NCBI RefSeq assembly: GCF_000718005.1
Contig: NZ_JODV01000032.1
Direction: 5' to 3' (one strand)
Length of the DNA stretch: 42,694 nucleotides
Source: Actinoalloteichus_B caeruleus
GTDB taxonomy: Bacteria > Actinomycetota > Actinomycetes > Mycobacteriales > Pseudonocardiaceae
The translations under genes were made by a program, and so were the position numbers. Below are positions 16,101 through 26,805 of the stretch, piece by piece (position 1 is the first letter of the stretch; each line of letters starts with the position of its first letter). The notes below the pieces were generated by a model. The model made no database searches and was not told where the DNA came from. It was given only the letters and a program-made list of their open reading frames with translations.

Positions 16101-19100
16101 GCCAGCGAGTTCAGCACGACGTCGACGCCGCCACCGAAACGCCGCTCGAACTCGAGGGTGCGGGAGGAGGCACGGTGGTCGTCGGGGAGGCCCATCGCCC
16201 GCAGGGTGCCCTGTTTGGCCTCGCTGGCGGTGCCGTACACGTCCGCGCCGAGGTGCCTGGCGAGCTGGACGGCGGCCATCCCGACACCGCCGGTGGCCGC
16301 GTGGACGAGCACGGACTCGCCGGCGCGCAGCCCCGCCAGGTCGACCAGGCCGTGGTAGGCGGTCAGGAACGCCACCGGAACGGAGGCGGCCTCCCCGAAG
16401 GACCACCCGGCGGGCATCGGGGCGAGCAGTGGGCGGCGGGTCACCGCCACCGGCCCGAACGACCCGGCGAAGATGCCGAGCACCCGGTCACCCGGTGCCA
16501 GTCCTGCCACGCCGGTTCCGACCTCGGTCACGACGCCGGCGCCCTCGAAACCGAGGGGCCCCGGTTCACCCGGGTACATCCCGAGCGCGGTCAACGCGTC
16601 GCGGAAGTTGAGGCCCGCCGCGCGCACCGCGACCCGCACGTCGTCCGGGCCGAGCGGTGCCAGTGCCTCCGGGCACGGGACGAGGGCGAGGTTCTCCAGC
16701 GTGCCGGGCCCCGTGGTCGCCAGCCGCCACGCCGGCTCGCCCACCGGTGGTGTCAACGCGGGTGTCGTGCCTCGGGCCAGCCGGGGAACGAGCACGGTGC
16801 CGGCCCGCACCGCGAACTGCGGCTCGTCGAGGCCGAGGGCCGAGGCCAGGAGCCCGTCGGGCATCCCGAGGTCGTCGATGTCCACCAGGGTGAAGCGACC
16901 GGGGTGCTCCGACTGGGCGGACCGCAGCATCCCCCACACCGGGGCCTGGTCCAGGTCCACCCGGTCCGCCGGGGTCACCGCCACGGCCAGGCGGGTCACC
17001 ACCACGAGCCGGGCCGTGGGATGCCGGTCCTGGACCAGCCAGTCCCGCAGGGTCCGGAGCAGCGCGGTGAGCGGCTCGGCCCCCTCACCCGGGGGGCAGG
17101 CGACGGCGACGAGGTCGGGGGACTCGTCCGCCCGGACCGTCCTGACGCCGGCCTCGGCCAGCCACGCGGCGAGTGCGCCGTCGTCCGGTTCGGCGACCGC
17201 GACGGTCGGCCCCTCGGCGGGGGTCAGCGCCGGCACCGTCCAGTCGAGCCGGAACAGGTCGTCGTGCCGGGCCGCGGCCGGGGCCTCCAGGGCGTCGGGC
17301 GCGGGTCGCGCCACCATCGCCTCCACGGTGGCGACGGGCGCGCCGGCCGGGTCGGCGAGGTCGATCCGGACCGCGTCCTCCCCGGCCGGGGAGAGCCGGA
17401 CCCGCACCTCGGACGCACCGGAGGCGTGCAGGCGGACGCCCCGCCACACGAACGGCAACCTGGGCCGGTCGTCGTCGGGGAAGAACGCGCCGAGCCCGCT
17501 CGCCTGCACCGCGGCGTCGAGCAGCGCCGGGTGCAGGCCGTACGCGGTGGCCTCGCCGGCCAGCTCCGGGGGCAGGGTCACCTCGGCGACGACCTCGTCC
17601 CCCGTTCTCCAGGCGGCACGCAGCCCCTGGAAGGCCGGGCCGTAGTCGTAGCCGCGGTCGGCGAGGCGCTGGTAGGTCCCGGTGAGGTCGACGGGCGTGC
17701 CCTCCGACCAGCCGCCGACGTCCGGTTGGGCACCGTCCCGGGTGAGGGATCCGGTGGCGTGCCGCGTCCAGGGCACGTCCTCCCCGGCACCGTCGGGTCG
17801 GCAGTGCACCGCGAGGGACCGGGTGCCGGTCGCGTCCGGTGCCCCGACCACCAGCTGGACGGCGACCCCGCCGTGGGCCGGGAGGACCAGCGGCTGTTCG
17901 AGAACCAGCTCGGCGAGGCGGTCGCAGCCGGTGGCGTCCCCCGCGCGGAGCGCGAGTTCCACGAACGCGGTGCCCGGCAGCAGGACGGTGCCCAGGACGC
18001 GGTGGTCGGTCAGCCAGGACGTCGACGTCCGGGACAGCCTGGACGTGAACAGGTACCCGTCCCCCTCCGCGAGGGGGAGCGCGGCGCCGAGCAGCGGGTG
18101 CGCGGGTTCGTCGAGGCCGGCGGCGGTGACGTCACCGGAGGTCCTCGCCCCGTCGGGCCAGTACCGTTCGCGTTGGAACGGGTAGGTCGGCAGCTCCACC
18201 CGGCTTCCGCCGCGCACGACCTCCCGCCACGCCACGGGAACGCCGAGGACGTGCAGCGCGGCGGCCGAGCGCAGGAACGCGGTGGTGCCGTCCTCGTCGC
18301 GACGGAGGGTTCCGGTGACGATGGCGCCGGTGACGCCGGCGTCCTCCGTGGTCTCCTGGACTGCCATCGCCAGCACCGGGTGGGGGCTGACCTCGACGAA
18401 CACCGTGTAGCCCTGCTCTGCCAGCCGCCGGGTCGCGTGTTCGAACCGCACCGTGTGGCGCAGGTTGCGGTACCAGTACTCGCCGTCGAGGGAGTCCGGG
18501 TCGGCCCAGTCGACCTCGACCGTGGAGAAGAACGGGACCGTGCCGGTGACCGGTGTGATCCCCGCGAGTTCGTCGCGCAGCCGGTCCCGGATCAGTTCCA
18601 CCTGCGGGGAGTGCGAGGCGTAGTCCACGGCTACTCGTCTGGCGCGGACCCCGTCGGCCCGCAGCCGTTCCACGAGCTCGTCGAGCGCGGCGGGCGGGCC
18701 GGAGACGACCACCGAGGACGGGCCGTTCACGGCGGCCACCGCCGTTCCCCCGCCCGCGCCGAGCAGTGGCCGGACCCGCTCGACCGGAGCGGAGACCGCG
18801 ACCATGCCCCCGAGGCCCGCGAGCTCGGCGAGCGCGCGGCTGCGGAGCGCGACGACCCTCGCGGCGTCGTCGAGCGGGAGTGCTCCGGCCACGCAGGCGG
18901 CGGCGATCTCCCCCTGGGAGTGGCCGAGGACGGCGGCGGGTTCGACACCGGCGGAGCGCCACAGGGCGGCGAGCGACACCATCACGGCGAACAGCACGGG
19001 CTGGACCACGTCGACCCGGTCCAGGGACGGCGCGCCGGGTACGCCCCGGAGCACGTCGACGGGTGACCAGTCCACCACGGCCGTCAACGCGTCCGCGCAC

Positions 19101-22100
19101 TCACCGAACCGCCGCGCGAACACGGGCGAGTTGTCGAGCAGGTCCAGCGCCATCCCAGTCCACTGCGAACCCTGTCCGGGGAACACGAACACGGTCCGCC
19201 CCGGTACCTCGGCGATCCCCGTGACCACGTCCGGCGATGGGGCGCCGGACGCCAGCGCGGTCAGGCCGGTCACCAGGCTGGGCAGGTCGGCGCCGGTCAG
19301 GACCGCGCGGTGGCTGAAGGTGGCGCGGCCGTCGGCGAGCGAGCGGGCGAGGTCGACCGGCCGCGTCCCCGGGTGGCGGGACAGGTGGTCGCGCAGGCGG
19401 TCGGCCTGCGCGAGCAGCGCGGGTCCGGTGCGGCCGGACAGGACCAGCGGCACCGCCCCGCGCGGTCCCTCGTCCCGTTCCTGGGCGGCGGGCGGCGCCC
19501 CTTCGAGGATGGCGTGCGCGTTCGTGCCGCTGATCCCGAAGGACGACACCCCCGCCAGCCGCGACCCCCCGTCGTCCCGCCACGGGCGGGGTTCGGTCAG
19601 CAGGGCCAGCGCGCCGCTGCTCCAGTCGACGTGCGGGGACGGTTGGGTGACGTGCAGGGTGCGCGGCAGCTGCTCGCGTCGCAACGCCTGCACCATCTTG
19701 ATCACCCCGGCGACGCCGGCGGCGGCCTGGGTGTGGCCGATGTTCGACTTGACCGATCCCAGCCACAGCGGTCGTTCCGGCGACCGGTCGGCGCCGTAGG
19801 TGGCGAGCAGCGCCTGCGCCTCGATCGGGTCACCGAGGACCGTGCCCGTGCCGTGCGCCTCGACGGCGTCCACCTGGTCGGCCGTCACGCCGGCGTCGCG
19901 CAGCGCCTGCCGGATGACGTCCTGCTGGGCGGGGCCGTTCGGCGCGGTCAGGCCGTTGGAGGCGCCGTCGGAGTTGACCGCCGTGCCGCGTACCAGCGCG
20001 AGCACCGGGTGGTTGTTGCGGCGGGCGTCGGACAGCCGCTCCAGCAGCAGGACACCCGCCCCCTCCGACCAGCCGGTGCCCTCGGCGTCGGCGGCGAAGG
20101 ACCGGCAGCGGCCGTCGGTGGCGAGGCCGCCCTGCCTGCTGAACTCGCTGAAGATGCCGGACTCCGCCATGACGGTCACCCCACCGGCGAGTGCCATCAC
20201 GCAGTCGCCGGCGCGCAACGCGCGCACCGCGAGGTGCAGGGCCACCAACGACGAGGAGCACGCCGTGTCCACCGAGACCGCCGGCCCTTCCAGGCCGAAG
20301 GTGTAGGCGACGCGGCCGGAGGCGACGCTGGCCGCCGTGCCGGTGAGGACATGTCCGGCTGGTGCGTCCGGCAGCCCCCGGAGGGCTGAGGCGTACCCGG
20401 ACGACGAGGTTCCGGTGAAGACGCCGATCCGTTCGCCCCGGACCAGCGCCGGGTCGATGCCGGCTCGTTCGAACGTCTCCCAGGACGTCTCCAGGAGCAG
20501 CCGCTGCTGCGGGTCCATCGCCAACGCCTCGCGGGGCGAGATGTTGAAGAACTCGGCGTCGAAGTCGGGGACGTCGTACAGGAATCCGCCCTGTGCGGTC
20601 ACCGACTCGTTCTCGTGCCAGCCCCGGTCGGTGGGGAATCCGGCGATGCCGTCCCCGCCGGCGGCCACGAGGTCCCACAGCCCGTCGGGGTCGGTGACGC
20701 CTCCCGGGTAGCGGCAGCTCATCGCCACGATCGCGACCGGCTCGGCCGAGGGGGTCACCGCCGGGGCGGGACCGGTGCGCTCGCGGAGCCCGGTGAGTTC
20801 GGTGTCGAGCCGTTCGGCGAGCGCGGTCGGGGTGGGGTGGTCGAAGACCAGCGATGCGGGCAACCGCGAACCGGTGGCCGCGGCGATGCGGTTGCGCAGT
20901 TCCACTGAGGTCAGGGAGTCGAAACCGAGGTCGGAGAACGCCCGGTCCGGTCGGATCGCGGTGGTGTCGGCGTGTCCGAGGACCGCGGCCACGGTGACCC
21001 GCACCAGTTCGAGCAGCGCGTGCGCCCGTTCGGTGTCGGGCAGTGCGGCGAGACCGGCGCCGGTCGGGCGGTCCGGGGTGGACGGGACGGCGGGACGGCG
21101 GCGGGAGGCCCGCACGAGGCCGCGCAGCGGATCCGGCACCGGTTGCCCGGCCGCCGGGTCGAGGTGCAACCGCACTGGCGCGACGACGGGGTCGTCGCGC
21201 CGCACCGCGGCGTCGAACAACGCGAGTCCCGTCTCCTCGGAGAGGGGACGCAGCCCGGTACCGGCCAGCCGCGCCGGGTCCGTGGCCATGCCGGTGGTGG
21301 GCTCCCACGGCCCCCAGGCGAGGGACACCGCCGGCAGCCCCCGGGCACGCCGCAGTTCGGCCAGTCGGTCGAGGAACGCGTTGGCGGCGGCGTAGTTGCC
21401 CTGGCCTGGGGCGCCGAGCAGTCCGGCGGTCGACGAGTACAGCACGAAGGCGGACAGGTCGAGGTGTTCCGTTGCCTGGTGCAGGTGCCAGGCGCCCGCG
21501 ACCTTGGGGCGCAGCACCCGGTCGAGCGCGTCGTCGTCGAGTGTGGCGACGACGGCGTCGTCGAGGACCCCGGCCGCGTGCACGACGACGGTCAGCGGGT
21601 GTTCCGGGGGGATGTCCGCGACGAGGCGTGCGACGTCGTCGGGGTCGGCCACGTCGCAGGCCACCGAGGTGACGGTCGCGCCGAGATCGGTGAGCGGGAC
21701 CACGACCCCGTCGGTGTCGGCGCGGCCGCCCCGGCTGGCCAGGACCACGTGCCGGACCTGGTGCGCGGCGACCAGGTGCCGGGCCAACGCGGTGCCGAGG
21801 GCGCCGGTGCCGCCCGTGACGAGCGCGGTGCCGTCGGGGTGCGGGGCGGGTGGCACGGTGAGCACCACCTTGCCGACGTGCCGTGCCTGGCTGAGGTGGC
21901 GGAAGGCCTCCGGTGCCCGGCGCACGTCCCAGGTGGTGACGGGCAGCGGGGTCAGCTTCCCCTGGTCGAAGAGCGCGAGGAGTTCGGACAGCATGGCCGC
22001 GATGCGGTCCGGCCCGGCGTCGATCACGTCGAACGCCTGGTACCGCACGCCGTCGTACGCCTCGGCCACGGCGAGGGGGTCGCGGACGTCGGTCTTGCCC

Positions 22101-25100
22101 ATCTCCACGAACCGCCCGCCGGGGGCCAGCAGGCGCAGGGAGGCGTCGACGAACGGGCCGGCGAGCGCGTCGAGCACGACGTCCACGCCGCGTCCGCCGG
22201 TGGTCGCGCGGAAGCGCTCCTCGAACCCGAGGGTGCGTGACGAGGCGAGGTGGTCCTCCGCGAACCCCAGGTCGCGCAGCGTCCCCCGCTTGCCGTCGCT
22301 GGCGGTGCCGAACACCTCCGCTCCCAGGTGACGCGCCACCTGGGTCGCGGCCATCCCCACGCCGCCGGCGGCGGCGTGCACGAGGACGGCCTCCCCTTGC
22401 CGCAGCTCGGCGAGGTCCACCAGCGCGTGGTAGGCGGTGAGGAACACGATCGGCACCGATGCGGCCCGCTCGTACGACCAGCCGTCCGGGATCGGTGCCA
22501 CCAACCGGTGATCGGTGACGGCGAACGGGCCGAACCCGCCGGTCAGCAGGCCCAACACACGGTCGCCCTCGGCGAGGCCCGGCACGTCCGGACCGACCTC
22601 GGTGACCACGCCGGCGCCCTCGATGCCCATGGTGGCCTGGCCGGGGTACAGGTCGAGCGCGATCAGGACGTCGCGGAAGTTCAGCCCGGCGGCCCGGACG
22701 GCGACCCGGACCTCGCCTGGGCGCAGCGCCCGGTTGGCGTCGGGCACGGGGAGGAGCCGCAGACCGTCGAGGGTGCCGCCGCCCTCGGTGTCCAGCCGCC
22801 AGGCCCGCCGCGCGGGTGGGGTGAGGACGACGTCGTCCGCCTCGGCGAGGCGCGGCACGTAGGTGGTCCCCGCGCGCGCGGCGACCTGCTGGGCCTCGCC
22901 CCGCAGGGCGGCGGCCACGCTGGCCGTGTCGGTGTCGTCGGTGTCCAGCAGGACGAACCGGCCGGGGTGCTCCGACTGGGCCGAGCGGACCAGCCCCCAC
23001 ACCGCGGCCGCGGCGGGGTCCGGTTCGTCGTCGGTCCCGCAGCTCACGGCCCGTCGTGTCACGATCGCGAGCCTGGAGTCGGAGAACCGGTCGTCGGCCA
23101 GCCAGTCCTGGACGAGTCGGAGTGCCCGGCGCACCGCCTCCCGGGCCGCGGCCGCCAGGTCGGGGTCGTCCTCGGGCACGAGCCGCGCGATGACCAGCTC
23201 CGGGGTGGTGGTCAGCGCGGTGAGGTCGCCGTCGGGGTCCAGCACCGCGTACCGGGGAGCTTCCTCGGTCGACGCGGGCTGAGCCCGCCACCCGGCGCGG
23301 AGCAGGACGCCGGGGTGCCGGGGTGCGGTCGCCGCGCCGGGGCGGAGGACGAGCGAGTCGACGGCCGCGACGGAACGCCCCTCGGTGTCGGTGAGCAGGA
23401 GCGCGACGGCGTCCCGTCCGACCACGGTGATCCGTGCTCGGACCGTGGTGGCGCCGGTGGTGCGCAACCTGGCCCCGCCCCACGAGAACGGCAGCCGACC
23501 GCGGTCGTCCTCGGCGTCGCCGGTCAGCAGTCCGCTCACGCCGAGCACGTGGAGGCCGGCGTCGAGCAGCGCCGGGTGCAGCCCGAACCCGGCGGTGCCG
23601 GTGGGGGGCAGTGCCAGCTCGGCGAACACCTCGTCGCCGCGTCGCCAGGCCGCGCGCGCGCCGCGGAACACCGGGCCGTAGTGGAACCCCCGGGTCGCCA
23701 GCTGGTCGTAGAGGTCGTCGAGGTCGAGGGGGGTGGCGCCGGGCGGGGGCCAGCTCTCCTGGCCGGCCGGCGGCTCGGTCACGTCGGGTGCCAGGGCACC
23801 GGTCGCGTGCTCGGTCCACGGTTCACCGGGTTCGCCCGAGGGGCGGGAGTGCATCGTGATGGGCCGGCGGCCGTCGTCGTCGGCCGCTCCCACGAGCAGT
23901 TGCAGCGTGACTCGGCCGTGTTCGGGCAGGGCCAGGGGGGCGCGCAGGGTCAGTTCCTCGACCGCCTCGCACCCGGCGACCTCACCGGCGTGCAGGGCGA
24001 GGTCGAGGAACGCGGTGCCCGGCAGGAGCACGGTGCCTCGGACGACGTGGTCGGCGAGCCACGGGTGCGTCGCGGTGGACAGGGTGCCGGTGAAGGCGAA
24101 CTCGTCGCTGCCCGCGAGCCCGACGGTCGCGGCGAGCAGCGGGTGCCCGCCCGGGGAAAGACCCAGCCGTCCGAGGTCGCCGCTGGGCAGGGTGGCGTCG
24201 TCCGGCCAGAACCGGGTGCGTTGGAAGGGGTAGGTGGGCAGGTCGACGCGGCGGGTGCCCGTTCCGGTGTGGAAGGCCCGCCAGTCGACGGGAACACCGA
24301 GGGTGTGCAGCGCTCCGAGCGCGGTCACCAGGGTGGACGGTTCGTCCCGGTCGACCCGGGTGGTCGGGACGAACAGCGCGTCGGCCTCGCCCGCGCATTC
24401 CTGGCCCATCCCGGTCAGCACCCCGTCCGGGCCCACCTCGAGGAACGCGACGACGTCGTGGTCGAGCAGCCACCGGACGCCGTCGGCGAACCGGACTGCC
24501 TCGCGGACGTGCCGAACCCAGTAGTCGGGGTCGGCCATCTCGGCGGACACCGCGGTGCCCGTCAGGTTGGACACGATCGGGATTCCGGGCTCCTCGTAGC
24601 GCAGTCCCCGCACGACCCGGCGGAACTCGTCGAGCATCCCTTCCATCCGCCCGGAGTGGAAGGCGTGGCTCACCCGGAGCCGCTTCGTCCGGCTGCCCCG
24701 TTCCCGGAGCCGGTCGGCGACCGCGAGGACCGCGTCCTCGTCACCGGAGAGCACCACGGACCGCGGGCCGTTGACCGCGGCGACCGACACCCCGGGGGCC
24801 AACAGCTCCCGGACCTCCGCCTCGGTCGCCCGGACGGACACCATGGCCCCGCCCGGCGGCAGGGCCTGCATCAACCGGCCGCGCGCGGCGACCAGGGCGC
24901 ACGCGTCGTCGAGCGCGAGGACCCCCGCGACGTGCGCCGCCGCCACCTCACCGATCGAATGGCCGAGCAGGAAGTGCGGGCGTACCCCCCACGAGGTCAG
25001 CAGCCGGTGCAGCGCGACCTCGAACGCGAAGATCCCCGCCTGCGCGTGGATGGTCTGGTCGAGCACGTCGCCGTCGACCAGTACCTCGGCCACCGGGCGG

Positions 25101-25902
25101 TCGAGGTGCTGGTCGAGTTCCGCGCACACCGCGTCGAACGCCTCCGCGAACACCGGGTACGCGGCGGCCAGTTCCCGTCCCATCCCGGGGCGCTGGGAGC
25201 CCTGACCGGTGAACAGGAACGCCAGCGGCGCGTCCTCGCGGGCGGTTCCGACGACGGCGGTGGCCGAGGGGGTCCGCTCGGCCACGGCGGTCAGCCCGCG
25301 CAGCAACGCCACGTCGTCCCGGCCGACGACGACGGCCCGGTGCTCCAGGTGGGAGCGGGTGGTCGCCAGGGAGAACCCGACGTCGCCGGGGGCATGGTCG
25401 TCGACGTGGGCGGCCAGCAGCTCGGCCCGCTCGGCCAGTGCGGCCTCGGACCGGGCGGAGAGCACCCACGCGTGCACCGGCAGCGGCCGGGCCGTCGCGT
25501 CGGCGGTCGTGGTCGTGGCCGGCGGTTCCTCCAGCACGACGTGCGCGTTGGTGCCGCTCATCCCGAAGGACGACACGGCCGCCCGTCGCGGTCGGTCCGA
25601 CTCGGGCCAGGGGACGCTCTCGGTCAGCAGCGACACCGCGCCCGCCGACCAGTCGACCCGGGTGTTGGCCACCTCGGCGTGCAGGGTGCGGGGCAGCACA
25701 CCGTGCCGCATCGCCTGGACCACCTTGATCACGCCGGCGACCCCGGCCGCGGCCGCGGTGTGGCCGATGTTGGACTTCAGCGAGCCGAGCCACAGGGGGC
25801 GGTCCTCGGGGCGGTCCTGACCGTAGGTCGCCAGCAGCGCCTGCGCCTCGATCGGATCGCCCAGGGCCGTGCCCGTGCCGTGCGCCTCCACCACGTCCAC
25901 GT
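10112..25902 (-). CDS. PKS-C, 3' part: rest of module C1, modules C2 and C3, docking tail
   Basis: After junction J2 one open frame carries the rest of KS-C1, then AT-DH-ER-KR-ACP (C1), KS-AT-DH-ER-KR-ACP (C2) and KS-AT-KR-ACP (C3). C1 and C2 are the only fully reducing modules in the window; both DH, both ER and all three KR domains keep their key residues (see modules). The C-terminal tail after ACP-C3 (10112-10320) ends with IDDMDAESLIHLALGENG. This differs from the tails of PKS-A and PKS-B and fits the other actinomycete docking class, as does the head of PKS-D. The stop TGA (10112-10114) overlaps the ATG of a tiny leader frame by one base, which suggests translational coupling to PKS-D. 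Confidence 0.96.
10330..14656 (-). other. PKS module C3: KS-AT(malonyl)-KR(A1-type)-ACP
   Basis: KS-C3 (13390-14656) is complete, with Cys 14138-14140 and first His 13733-13735. AT-C3 (about 12090-13070) has GHSVGE (Ser 12800-12802) and HAFHS (12503-12517), so malonyl is predicted. KR-C3 (catalytic part about 10850-11400) has TGGTGALG and no LDD. Trp 10970-10972 lies eight residues before Tyr 10946-10948, with Gln three before, so it is A1-type. The ACP Ser is at 10448-10450. Expected unit: an L-type hydroxyl next to CH2. Confidence 0.92.
14700..20745 (-). other. PKS module C2: KS-AT(methylmalonyl)-DH-ER-KR-ACP
   Basis: KS-C2 (19490-20745) is complete, with Cys 20258-20260 and first His 19853-19855. 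AT-C2 (about 18200-19205) has RVDVVQ, GHSQGE (Ser 18917-18919) and YASHS (18608-18622), the classic methylmalonyl signature. DH (about 17260-18110) has His 18002-18004 and Asp 17516-17518 (HPALLDAAVQ). ER (about 15800-16720) has GLNFRDAL, HAATGGVGMAA and a Tyr at 16574-16576 in MYPG; this appears to be the position linked to 2S methyl, an alignment-dependent inference. KR (about 15180-15785) has TGATGVLG, LDD and Tyr 15326-15328, B-type. The ACP Ser is at 14828-14830. Expected unit: CH2-CH(CH3). Confidence 0.93.
25757..25902 (-). repeat. 146-bp near-identical KS block, copy in module C1
   Basis: This is the partner of 30277-30422, with one mismatch (25803). The copies lie 4,520 bp apart in the same orientation. 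Identity drops at once outside the block: to the left it turns into ordinary KS divergence, and to the right it stops at the deletion junctions. Confidence 0.92.
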
Positions 25903-25909
25903 GTCGGAG
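25897..25909 (-). other. Junction J2: 151-nt deletion with frame change in KS-C1
   Basis: KS-C1 passes from LVLRTLSD directly to VDVVEAHGTGT in another frame. The Cys (26134-26136) and first His (25880-25882) codons are 254 nt apart instead of 405. The missing part would hold the VVRGSAVN, GASNGLTAPNG and RQAL blocks. The downstream side starts at the same codon as junction J1, inside a nearly identical block. Confidence 0.9.
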
Positions 25910-26748
25910 AGCGTGCGCAGGACGAGCATCCCCACGCCCTCGCCCCAGCCCGTGCCGTCGGCACCGTCGGCGAACGCCTTGCACCGGCCGTCCACGGCCA
26001 GCCCCCGCTGCCTGCTGAACTCCAGGAACGCCGCGGGGGTGCACATGACGGCGACGCCACCGGCCAACGCCGTCGTGCACTCGCCCCTGCGCAGTGCCTC
26101 GCAGGCCCAGTGCAGCGCCACCAGCGAGGACGAGCAGGCGGTGTCCACGGTGGCCACCGGGCCCTCGAAGCCGAAGGTGTAGGCGATCCGACCGGACATC
26201 ACGCTCGCGGCACTGCCGGTGGCGAGGTGGCCGCCGAGCTCGTCGGCCACCGACGTGAGCAGCGCGCTGTAGTCCTGGGCGTTCGAACCGACGAAGACCC
26301 CCGTCCTGCTGCCCCGGAGCCGGTCCGGGTCGATGCCGGCGTCCTCGAGGGCGGTCCACGACGTCTCCAGCAGCAGCCGCTGCTGCGGGTCCATCGCCAG
26401 GGCCTCGCGGGGTGAGATGCCGAAGAAGTCCGCGTCGAACTCACCGACCCGGTCGAGGAACCCGCCCTGGTCGGTGTAGGAGGTGCCGGGACGGTCCGGG
26501 TCCGGGTCGTGCAGGCCGTCGAGGTCCCAGCCCCGGTCGGTGGGGAAACCCCGGACGGCGTCGACACCGTCGGCGACCAGCCGCCACAGCTCCGCCGGCG
26601 AGTCGGCGCCCGGGTAGCGGCAGCTCATCCCGACGATCGCCACTGGCTCGTGCTCGGCGGCCTCCACCTCGTGCAGGCGTTGCCGGGTCTGCCGGAGCTC
26701 GGTGGTCATCCACTTCAGGTGGTCGAGCAGCTCCTGCTCAGTCGACAT
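25903..26748 (-). CDS. PKS-C, 5' part: docking head and first part of KS-C1
   Basis: The protein opens with MSTEQELLDHLKWM and an arginine- and glutamate-rich helix, a class 1 docking head expected to bind the SPEDMFEIIQREF tail of PKS-B. KS-C1 begins near residue 33 (EPVAIVGMSC) and has the active Cys at 26134-26136 in TACSSSL. It keeps the ALAGG, FSRQRG and GRCKAF blocks. The frame breaks after LVLRTLSD at about 25903-25910, where 151 nt are missing. The whole gene spans 10112-26748; restoring 151 nt gives exactly 5,596 codons, about 5,595 residues, the largest protein in the window. Confidence 0.94.
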
Positions 26749-26805
26749 GGCCACCGCACCCCTCGTCGTTGGGGACCGTCGTCCTCGGGTGTTCGCGCGT
26801 GTGTG
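26749..26805 (-). promoter_or_regulatory. PKS-B/PKS-C gap with ribosome binding site for PKS-C
   Basis: These 57 bp separate the PKS-B stop from the chosen PKS-C start. GAGGGG on the minus strand (26759-26764) lies 10 nt before the ATG at 26748 and 4 nt before an in-frame GTG at 26754. The ATG is preferred for spacing, but the GTG, which adds two residues (MA), is possible. No terminator-like hairpin is seen, so transcription probably continues through. Confidence 0.65.

Larger units (their letters stand above)
20790..26650 (-). other. PKS module C1: KS(broken)-AT(malonyl)-DH-ER-KR-ACP
   Basis: KS-C1 (25520-26650) is interrupted by J2. AT-C1 (about 24270-25225) has GHSIGE (Ser 24956-24958) and HAFHS (24653-24667), so malonyl is predicted. 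DH (about 23350-24170) has His 24047-24049 in HVVRGTVLLP and Asp 23561-23563 in HPALLDAGLH. ER (about 21850-22800) has GLNFRDVL and the nucleotide site HAAAGGVGMAA near 22330-22390. KR (about 21230-21840) has TGGTGALG, LDD (HAAGVLDD) and Tyr 21392-21394, so it is B-type. The ACP Ser is at 20915-20917. All reducing steps look active, so a CH2-CH2 unit is expected. Confidence 0.92.

Noticed and set aside
13184..19066. Long open frames on the plus strand, for example 13184-19066, 5524-9204 and 22250-26182
   Set aside because: They lie opposite conserved PKS domains, have no recognisable motifs and arise from the high GC third-position bias of the minus-strand genes.
26746..26754. GTG at 26754 as the PKS-C start
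   Set aside because: Possible, but its spacing of 4 nt to GAGGGG is short; ATG at 26748 has 10 nt. The difference is two residues only.
26749..26805. Promoter or terminator between PKS genes
   Set aside because: The gaps are 40, 57 and about 28 bp and hold ribosome binding sites but no convincing promoter elements or hairpins.
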